Source: Rubritepida flocculans DSM 14296
GTDB taxonomy: Bacteria; Pseudomonadota; Alphaproteobacteria; Acetobacterales; Acetobacteraceae
Assembly (NCBI RefSeq): GCF_000425365.1
Contig: NZ_AUDH01000018.1
Location: 1 to 64,000 of the forward strand
Direction of reading: 5' to 3'
DNA: 64,000 nucleotides
Below are positions 57,841 to 64,000 of the stretch, piece after piece (the first letter of the stretch is position 1; every line of letters starts with the position of its first letter). Under the pieces are notes generated by a model, which was not told the origin of the DNA, searched no databases, and saw nothing but the letters and a program-made list of their open reading frames with translations. The position numbers and the translations under genes were made by a program.

Positions 57841-60342
57841 GGCGGGGCTGCGCAGGGCGAGCCAGCGCGCCGCCTCCTCCGTCGCCATGGGCCGGGCGAT
57901 GAGGAAGCCCTGCAGCCCCGTGCAGCCGGCGGCGCGCAGGGCGGCGCGCTGCGCCTCCGTCTCCACCCCCTCGGCGATGGTGGCGAGTCCGAGGCCGCGG
58001 GCCAGCGCGATGATGGTGCGCGCGATCATGCCGGAATCCGTCGCGCCATCCATCTCGGCCACGAAGGAGCGGTCGATCTTCAGGCAGCGCACCGGAAAGC
58101 GGCGCAGATGCCGCAGCGAGGCGTAGCCCGTGCCGAAATCGTCGAGCGCGATGCCGACTCCCTCCCGCGCCAGGCGCTGCAGCACCTGGCCGATCCGCTC
58201 GGCGTTGCGGTCGAGCAGCACGTTCTCCGTCACCTCGAGGGCGAGGCGCTGCGGCGGCAGGCCGCGCGCGGCCAGCGCGGCCAGGATGCGCTCGGCCGCA
58301 TCCTCGCAGAGGAGCTGGGCGGTGGCGACGTTCACCGCGACATGCCCGGGCTCCAGCCCGGCGGCGAGCAGCTCCCGCAGCGCGTCCAGCGCGCTCTCCA
58401 TCACCGACCAGCCGAGCGCGAGCGCGAGGCCGCGCTCCTCCGCGACCGGGACGAACTCGGCCGGCGGGATGGCCGCGCCGCACTCCTGCCAGCGGGCCAG
58501 CGCCTCGAAGCCCAGCACGCAGCCGTCCGTGCAGGAGACCTTGGGCTGCAGCGCGACCTCGATGCGCCCCTCGGCCAGCGCCCGCCGCAGGCGTTCGGCC
58601 AGCGCGAGGCGCTGCGCGATGCGCTGCGCCAGCGCGGAGTCGAAGAGCGCGATGCGGTCCCGCCCCTCGCGCTTGGCGGCGTAGAGGGCGGTGTCGGCGG
58701 CCTGGATCAGCGCGTCCACCGTCGCGCCGTCCTCCGGGAAGAAGGCCGCGCCCATGGAGAGGGAGGGCGTGGTGCGCTGCGCCCCGCAGGCGAAGGGGCC
58801 CTGCAGGGCGGCGCGGATGCGCTCGAGCAGCCGCAGCGCATCGGTCGATTTGGCGACGCCGGGCAGCAGCATGGCGAACTCGTCGCCGCCCATGCGGGCC
58901 AGCACATCGCCCGCGCGCGTGGCGCGGCGCAGCCGATCGGCGATCTCGCGCAGCAGGCGGTCGGCGAAAGGGTGGCCCAGCGTGTCGTTGATGGCCTTGA
59001 AGTGGTCGAGATCGAAGAGCACGAGGCAGCCCGGTGCGGCGTCCGCCGCGCGCCGGCCCGAGAGCGCCGCCTCCAGCCGCTGCAGGAAGGTGCGGCGGTT
59101 GCACAGCCCGGTGAGCTCGTCCTGCTCGGCGCTCCGCCGGGCCTCGGCCTCCGCCTGCTTGAGGCGGGTGATGTCGGTGCGCAGGCAGACGAGATGGCCG
59201 GAGGGCGTGCGCCGCTCCCGCGCCTGCGCCCAGCGCCCGCCGGGCAGCGAGATTTCCCGGCTCGGGCTGTCGGTGCCGGCGCCGCGGATGCGCGCGAGCA
59301 GATCGGCGATCCATCGGGCGCGCTGCGCGGGCGGCGTGTGCGGGCCGACTTCCTCGCCATAGGCGCCGCTGCCCACGCCGGCGGCAATGAGCCGCTCGAG
59401 CGTGGCGCCGGCGCGCAGCGTCGGCTCGAGACTCGGGAACATGGCCGTATAGGCCTCGTTCCAGAGGATGATGCGCTCCTCCGGATTGCAGACGTAGAGC
59501 GCGGAGGGCAATGCGTCGATGATCTCCCGCAGCACCGTTTCCGCCTCGGTGCGACGCGCGAGTTCGGCGGCGGCGGCCTGCTCCGCCGCCCGGCGGGCGG
59601 TGATGTCGCATTCCACCGCGATGAAGCCCCCGAGCGCGCCCTGTGGCGTCAGAATGGGCGTCGCGTTGATCTCGATCCAGTAGGGGCGGCCGTCCTTGCG
59701 GTGGTTGACGATCTCGGCCCGGAAGCCCTCGCCGGCGCGCACGGCCTCGCGCATGCGCGCCACGGTCTCCGGGTCCGTCTCGGGCCCCTGCAGCACCGAG
59801 CCGGGGGTGCGGCCGCGCAGCTCGTCCAGCGAGTAGCCCGTCACCCGCTCGAAGGCCTCGTTCACCCATTCGGTGCGCCCCGCCGCGTCGGTGATGAGCA
59901 CGGGCGTGGTCATCTGCCGGACGATGAGCGCGAGGCGGGCGTGCTCCTTCTCGCGCGCGGCGCGCTCGGTGACGTCCTCGATGGTGCCATAGAGAACCGC
60001 GGGGCCGTGCGGCCCCGGCGCCGCCCTTCCGCGGACGCGGACGATCAGCGGCCGGCCGCGTGCCGTGACGAAGGGGAGATCGAGATCCCAGCCTCCGCCG
60101 TCCCGCACGGAGCGCTTGAGCTGCTCTCGCAGCCGCTCGCGCCCTTCGGGCGGGTAGAAGGCGAGTGCGGATTCGATGGTCGGGACATAGCCATCCGGCA
60201 CCTCGTGCAGCGCTCGTGTCACCGGCGACCAGGAAAGGGCGCCATGCGGCAACTCCACCCGCCAGGCGCCGATGCCGGCCAGGGACAGCAAGGGGCAGGC
60301 GTCAAGAACCGCGTCAGCGCCAGGCGTGAGGAACCCGTCCAT
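57838..60342 (-). CDS. PAS-GGDEF-EAL cyclic di-GMP protein
   Basis: 834 aa from the ATG at 60342 (AAGGAGG lies 14 nt upstream); ATG 60381 is also in frame. Three PAS/PAC modules come first (FAWRV-like ending [33 protein letters not shown] ending [33 protein letters not shown] ending [13 protein letters not shown]). Then [45 protein letters not shown] and [16 protein letters not shown] domain: [41 protein letters not shown] and [10 protein letters not shown]. Both catalytic motifs are intact, so it may make and break cyclic di-GMP. Cytoplasmic; no membrane segment. Confidence 0.93.
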   Translation of the reverse strand: MDGFLTPGADAVLDACPLLSLAGIGAWRVELPHGALSWSPVTRALHEVPDGYVPTIESALAFYPPEGRERLREQLKRSVRDGGGWDLDLPFVTARGRPLIVRVRGRAAPGPHGPAVLYGTIEDVTERAAREKEHARLALIVRQMTTPVLITDAAGRTEWVNEAFERVTGYSLDELRGRTPGSVLQGPETDPETVARMREAVRAGEGFRAEIVNHRKDGRPYWIEINATPILTPQGALGGFIAVECDITARRAAEQAAAAELARRTEAETVLREIIDALPSALYVCNPEERIILWNEAYTAMFPSLEPTLRAGATLERLIAAGVGSGAYGEEVGPHTPPAQRARWIADLLARIRGAGTDSPSREISLPGGRWAQARERRTPSGHLVCLRTDITRLKQAEAEARRSAEQDELTGLCNRRTFLQRLEAALSGRRAADAAPGCLVLFDLDHFKAINDTLGHPFADRLLREIADRLRRATRAGDVLARMGGDEFAMLLPGVAKSTDALRLLERIRAALQGPFACGAQRTTPSLSMGAAFFPEDGATVDALIQAADTALYAAKREGRDRIALFDSALAQRIAQRLALAERLRRALAEGRIEVALQPKVSCTDGCVLGFEALARWQECGAAIPPAEFVPVAEERGLALALGWSVMESALDALRELLAAGLEPGHVAVNVATAQLLCEDAAERILAALAARGLPPQRLALEVTENVLLDRNAERIGQVLQRLAREGVGIALDDFGTGYASLRHLRRFPVRCLKIDRSFVAEMDGATDSGMIARTIIALARGLGLATIAEGVETEAQRAALRAAGCTGLQGFLIARPMATEEAARWLALRSPA

Positions 60343-60472
60343 CGTGTCTTCTGCGCCCTCCTTCGGACCGCTTGGGCTCATCGAGCCAGGGGCCGCCAGC
60401 GGGCAGGCTGGCCGAAGCCGGTGAACGGACGGTGAAGCGCCGCGGCCTGCGGTCCCTGCCGGGAGGTCCGCC

Positions 60473-61357
60473 CTACTCCGCCGCGCTGCGCTGCCCGGCC
60501 TGGGGGCGGCGCGCGCGCAGCCGGCGGATGCGCCGCGCATCGGCGTCCAGCACCCGGAACTCCATGCCCGAGGGATGGGCGATGATCTCGCCGCGCGCCG
60601 GCACCCGGCCGGCCAGGGTGAAGACGAGGCCGCCCACCGTGTCGATGTCCGCCCCGCGCTCCTCCTCCGTCAGCACGGCGCCCACGCGCGCCTCGAAATC
60701 CGGGATGGGGGTGCGCGCATCCAGCTCCCACACCCCCTCGCCGCGGTCGAGGATCTGGGGCGCGCCCTCCTCGTCGTGCTCGTCGGCGATGTCGCCCACG
60801 ATGGTCTCGACCAGGTCCTCGATGGTGACCAGCCCGTCTATGCCGCCGTATTCGTCCACCACCAGGGCCATGTGCACGCGCTCCTGGCGCATGCGCAGCA
60901 GCAGGTCGAGCACGGGCACGGAGGGCACGACGAAGAGCGGCTTGCGCAGCACCGCGCGCAGCGAGAACTCCGCCTCCCGGCCCAGCGCGGCGATCACGTC
61001 CTTGATGTGGACCATGCCCAGCACCTCGTCGAGCTGGCCCTGATAGACGGGATAGCGGCTGTGCCCCTCGCGCTGGATCGCGGCCAGCACCTGGGCGAAG
61101 CTGAGGTCCACCGGCAGCGCCACGATGTCGGCGCGCGGCACCATCACGTCATAGGCGGTGGCGCCGCGCAGCTTCAGCACATTGGCGAGCAGCGCGCGCT
61201 CGTGCCGGTCCAGCGTGCGGGCCTCGGGCTGGGAGGCGGCGTCGGCGGCCTCGATCAGCTCCTCCACCCGGTCGCGCAGGCTTTCCTCGCGCTTGCCGAA
61301 CAGGCCGCGCAGGCGGCGGATCAGCTCCGGCCTGGCTTGGGAACCCTCCGAGGGCAT
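60473..61357 (-). CDS. corC: CorC/HlyC-type CBS-domain transporter-associated protein
   Basis: 294 aa without a membrane domain: two CBS domains ([80 protein letters not shown]) and a C-terminal CorC_HlyC domain ([20 protein letters not shown]). Role in magnesium/cobalt handling is from family knowledge. It follows ybeY by 2 bp in the conserved miaB-phoH-ybeY-corC cluster. Confidence 0.93.
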   Translation of the reverse strand: MPSEGSQARPELIRRLRGLFGKREESLRDRVEELIEAADAASQPEARTLDRHERALLANVLKLRGATAYDVMVPRADIVALPVDLSFAQVLAAIQREGHSRYPVYQGQLDEVLGMVHIKDVIAALGREAEFSLRAVLRKPLFVVPSVPVLDLLLRMRQERVHMALVVDEYGGIDGLVTIEDLVETIVGDIADEHDEEGAPQILDRGEGVWELDARTPIPDFEARVGAVLTEEERGADIDTVGGLVFTLAGRVPARGEIIAHPSGMEFRVLDADARRIRRLRARRPQAGQRSAAE

Positions 61358-61359
61358 GC

Positions 61360-61869
61360 TCAGGCCGCCAGGCGCCAGCGCGGGCGCCAGGGGTTGGGCT
61401 GGCCGAGCCGGCGCAGGATGCGTGCCTCCGCCCGCTCCATCGCCGCCGCCTCGCCGGCGCTGAGATGGTCGTGGCCCAGCAGGTGCAGCGTGCCGTGCAC
61501 CACGAGATGCGCGAAATGCGCCGCGAGCGCCCGCCCCTCGGCCGCCGCCTCGCGCCGCAGCACGCCGAGCGAGACGGCAAGGTCACCCAGCGTCAGCGCG
61601 CCATAGGGCGCGGGGAAGGAGAGCACGTTGGTCGCCTTCTCCTTGCCGCGGAAGCCGGCGTTGAGGCGGCGGATGTCGGCGTCGTCGGTCAGCAGCAGCG
61701 TGACGTGGCCGGTCGCGCCCTGGTCGGCCAGCGCGGCGGCGACGCAGCGGCGCGCCAGCGCCTCCACACGCGGCAGGGCGGCGCGCCAGCCCGGCGCGCC
61801 GAACACCACCTCCACCACGGGCCCGGCGGCGACGATCCCGCCACCGGGCGCACTACTTCCCGGACCCAT
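61360..61869 (-). CDS. ybeY: Endoribonuclease YbeY
   Basis: 169 aa metalloprotein for 16S rRNA maturation and ribosome quality control. The zinc motif is FAHLVVHGTLHLLGHDHLSA (H3xH5xH). LTDDADIRRLNAGFRGKEKA and TNVLSFPAPYGALTLGDLAV are conserved. The ATG at 61869 has AAGGAGAGCG upstream and lies inside the phoH tail (17-bp overlap). Confidence 0.94.
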   Translation of the reverse strand: MGPGSSAPGGGIVAAGPVVEVVFGAPGWRAALPRVEALARRCVAAALADQGATGHVTLLLTDDADIRRLNAGFRGKEKATNVLSFPAPYGALTLGDLAVSLGVLRREAAAEGRALAAHFAHLVVHGTLHLLGHDHLSAGEAAAMERAEARILRRLGQPNPWRPRWRLAA

Positions 61870-62914
61870 CGCTCTCCTTCCCGGCCGGGCGGCGCGCCCG
61901 GGCCGATTCCGCCTGCCCATAGGCCGCGACGATGCGCCCGACCAGCGGGTGGCGCACCACGTCGCGCTCGTCGAAGCGGGTGAAGCCGATGCCCTGCACC
62001 CCGCGCAGCACCGACATGGCCTCCACCAGCCCCGATGTCACCCCCGCCGGCAGGTCCACCTGCGAGGGATCGCCGGTGATGGCCATGCGCGTGCCCTCGC
62101 CCATGCGGGTGAGGAACATCTTCATCTGCGCGGGGGTGGTGTTCTGCGCCTCGTCCAGGATGGCGAAACAATGTGCGAGGGTGCGCCCGCGCATGAAGGC
62201 GAGCGGGGCGATCTCGATCTCGCCGGCGGCGATGCGCCGCGCCACCTGCTCGGCCGGCAGCATGTCGTGCAGCGCGTCGTAGAGGGGGCGGAGGTAGGGG
62301 TCGACCTTCTCCTTCATGTCGCCGGGCAGGAAGCCCAGCCGCTCGCCCGCCTCCACGGCGGGGCGAGAGAGCACGATGCGGTCCACCCGCTGCGCGAGCA
62401 GCAGCGCGACACCCTGCGCCACGGCCAGATAGGTCTTGCCCGTGCCGGCGGGGCCGATGCCGAACACCATCTCGTGCCGCGCCAGCGCCTCCATGTAGGC
62501 GGCCTGGGCGGGGGTGCGGGGCGCGATGGCCCCGCGGCGGGTGCGGATCTGCGGGATGTCCTGCAGCGGCAGGCGCGGGTCGGCCTCGGCCTCGCCCTCG
62601 GCCATGCGGATGGCGGCCTCCACCTCCGCGCCGCTGATCGCGCCGCCGCGCTCGAGGTTCCGCCAGAGGCCGCGCAGCACCTGCTCGGCCATCTCGGTGC
62701 GGGCCGCGGCCCCCGAGATGGTCAGCCGGTTGCCCCGGCAGGCCAGCCGCACGCCCAATCGCCCCTCGATCCGCGCCAGATGCTTGTCGTGCTCGCCGCA
62801 GAGCAGCGGCAGCAGCGCGTTGTCCTCGAACTGCAGCGTCACGCTGCGGGATTCGGAGGAGGGCGGCCCGGAGGGGCCGGCGGCGCGGGCGCGGAGCGCG
62901 AGGGCGGTGCTCAA
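61853..62914 (-). CDS. phoH: PhoH-like ATPase
   Basis: 353 aa: an N-terminal KH-like region ([20 protein letters not shown]-type, then [16 protein letters not shown]) and the P-loop ATPase. Walker A is [60 protein letters not shown] and [20 protein letters not shown] follow. The start is a TTG at 62914 overlapping the miaB TGA (TTGA); a GTG at 62842 is a later alternative. Confidence 0.92.
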   Translation of the reverse strand: MSTALALRARAAGPSGPPSSESRSVTLQFEDNALLPLLCGEHDKHLARIEGRLGVRLACRGNRLTISGAAARTEMAEQVLRGLWRNLERGGAISGAEVEAAIRMAEGEAEADPRLPLQDIPQIRTRRGAIAPRTPAQAAYMEALARHEMVFGIGPAGTGKTYLAVAQGVALLLAQRVDRIVLSRPAVEAGERLGFLPGDMKEKVDPYLRPLYDALHDMLPAEQVARRIAAGEIEIAPLAFMRGRTLAHCFAILDEAQNTTPAQMKMFLTRMGEGTRMAITGDPSQVDLPAGVTSGLVEAMSVLRGVQGIGFTRFDERDVVRHPLVGRIVAAYGQAESARARRPAGKESDGSGK

Positions 62915-64000
62915 GCGGCGTGTTTCTCCTGGTCGGGCGGGTGGATGAGCTCTCCGGCGAGAGAGTTGGGGTGGGCGGCCGTGATCCGCACCCGGCGCAC
63001 CGCGCCGATCAGCCCTGTGGGGCCGGTGGCGTGGACGGGCTGGAGCCAGGGGCTGCGCCCGGCGAGCTGGCCCGGGTGGCGGCCGGGGCCGGTGAACAGC
63101 ACCTCCACCTCCTGCCCGGCCTTGGAGGCGTTGAAGGCGGCCTGCTGCGCGCGCAGCAGCGCCTGGATCTCGGCGAGGCGGCGGTCCTTCACCGCTTCCT
63201 CCACCTGGCCGGGGGCGGCGGCGGCGGGGGTGCCCGGGCGGGCGGAATACTTGAAGCTGAAGGCCTGGGCGAAGCCCACGCGCTCGATCAGCCGCAGCGT
63301 GGCCTGGTGGTCGGCCTCGGTCTCGCCGGGGTGGCCGGCGATGATGTCGGTGGAGAGGGCGATGTCGGGCCGCGCCTGCCGCAGCGCGTCCACGAGGCGC
63401 AGGTAGTCCTCGGCCTTGTGGCCGCGGTTCATCGCGGCCAGCACCCGGTCGCTGCCCGACTGCACGGGCAGGTGCAGGAAGGGCATGACGGCCGGGATGT
63501 CGCGGTGCGCGGCGATGAGCGCGGCGTCCATGTCGCGCGGGTGGGAGGTGGTGTAGCGCAGCCGCGCGAGGCCCGGGATCTCGGCCAGCGCCGCGAGCAG
63601 CCGCGCGAGGTTCCAGGCGCGGCCCTCCGGCCCCTCGCCGTGCCAGGCGTTCACGTTCTGGCCGAGCAGCGTGACCTCGCGCGCCCCGCCCGCGACGAGG
63701 CGCCGCGCCTCGGCCAGCACCGCCGCTGCCGGGCGCGAGTATTCCGCCCCGCGCGTGTAGGGCACCACGCAGAAGGCGCAGAACTTGTCGCACCCCTCCT
63801 GGATGGTGAGGAAGGCCGTGACCCCCTGCGGCGCGCTCGCCTCGGGCAGGTGGTCGAACTTGTCCTCGGGGGGGAACTCCGTCTCGATCACGGCGCCGGC
63901 GGCGCGGGAGACGCGCGCCAGAAGCTCGGGCAGGCGGTGGTAGCTCTGGGGCCCCAGCACCAGGTCCACATAAGGGGCGCGGGCGGTGATCTCGGCGCCC
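62911..64000 (-). CDS. miaB: tRNA-2-methylthio-N6-dimethylallyladenosine synthase, C-terminal part
   Basis: Radical SAM enzyme modifying tRNA A37; the 5' third is beyond the right edge. The SAM-cluster motif is [20 protein letters not shown] (CxxxCxxC). [45 protein letters not shown] and [19 protein letters not shown] are all typical, with the TRAM domain at the end ([20 protein letters not shown]). The frame stays open to 64000. It is the first gene visible of the cluster and overlaps phoH by 4 bases. Confidence 0.95.
   Translation of the reverse strand, partial: GAEITARAPYVDLVLGPQSYHRLPELLARVSRAAGAVIETEFPPEDKFDHLPEASAPQGVTAFLTIQEGCDKFCAFCVVPYTRGAEYSRPAAAVLAEARRLVAGGAREVTLLGQNVNAWHGEGPEGRAWNLARLLAALAEIPGLARLRYTTSHPRDMDAALIAAHRDIPAVMPFLHLPVQSGSDRVLAAMNRGHKAEDYLRLVDALRQARPDIALSTDIIAGHPGETEADHQATLRLIERVGFAQAFSFKYSARPGTPAAAAPGQVEEAVKDRRLAEIQALLRAQQAAFNASKAGQEVEVLFTGPGRHPGQLAGRSPWLQPVHATGPTGLIGAVRRVRITAAHPNSLAGELIHPPDQEKHAA

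Overview
The window is very GC-rich, densely packed chromosomal DNA from an alphaproteobacterium, most likely a member of the Acetobacteraceae/Rhodospirillales (Roseomonas-like). That placement is inference. It rests on base composition, a plant/alphaproteobacterial-type GshA, a PlcP phospholipase next to a lipid glycosyltransferase, a ROSE-type thermometer before an Hsp20 gene, a Bug-family binding protein, and the miaB-phoH-ybeY-corC order. No rRNA, CRISPR array, phage or plasmid functions are visible. The only recognisable transposase is an IS630-type start cut by the left edge.

Layout. 1-1.3 kb: IS630 fragment and an orphan amino-acid-binding protein. 1.4-5.0 kb: a TetR-controlled devBCA exporter operon with two identical palindromic operators around a TTGACA box. 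5.0-8.0 kb: lpxK, waaA and a DUF374 acyltransferase (lipid A/Kdo). 8.3-11.1 kb: a glycosyltransferase and a PlcP-like phospholipase C, divergent from a diacylglycerol kinase-family gene (probable lipid remodelling). 11.2-17.7 kb: an HlyD relic broken by a 19-bp duplication, a coiled-coil membrane protein, M48 peptidase plus LemA, rpmE, an Hsp20 gene with its own sigma32-like promoter and RNA thermometer, a secreted Pro-rich protein, ribA. 17.9-23.1 kb: OmpR-type regulator, MBL hydrolase, quinone oxidoreductase-like dehydrogenase, hrpB helicase. 23.2-29.2 kb: terC, tatA, mtnB-mtnD-mtnC methionine salvage, corA, a TPR protein, an EcsC protein. 29.4-36.3 kb: Bug protein, glycolate oxidase genes glcD-glcE-(membrane protein)-glcF, VTT/DedA protein, GT2. 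36.4-43.9 kb: ctaA overlapping a giant histidine kinase with eleven tandem PAS-like modules, then tldD and tRNA-Ala. 44.1-49.2 kb: scoAB, a P-loop GTPase-like membrane protein, asd, an alpha/beta hydrolase, tRNA-Pro. 49.3-57.7 kb: a 20-residue-repeat secreted protein, an ETF-beta methyltransferase-like gene, ubiA, then the packed run rsmE-gshA-coaBC-dut-moeB-dsrE, a split ThDP decarboxylase and a small protein. 57.8-64 kb: a PAS-GGDEF-EAL protein, corC, ybeY, phoH and a miaB cut by the right edge.

Most genes are core metabolism and envelope functions, often joined by 1- or 4-base stop/start overlaps that sometimes use GTG or TTG. The most unusual structure is a dispersed three-hairpin element of about 155-180 bp (copies near 8.2, 12.9 and 29.3 kb). 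Its outer hairpins begin with TGAT, and four of its six ends supply the TGA stop codon of an adjoining gene. Other points worth attention are the eleven-PAS kinase coupled to heme A synthase, the Hsp20 promoter/thermometer unit, the plcP-glycosyltransferase/dagK locus and the twin-operator devBCA promoter.
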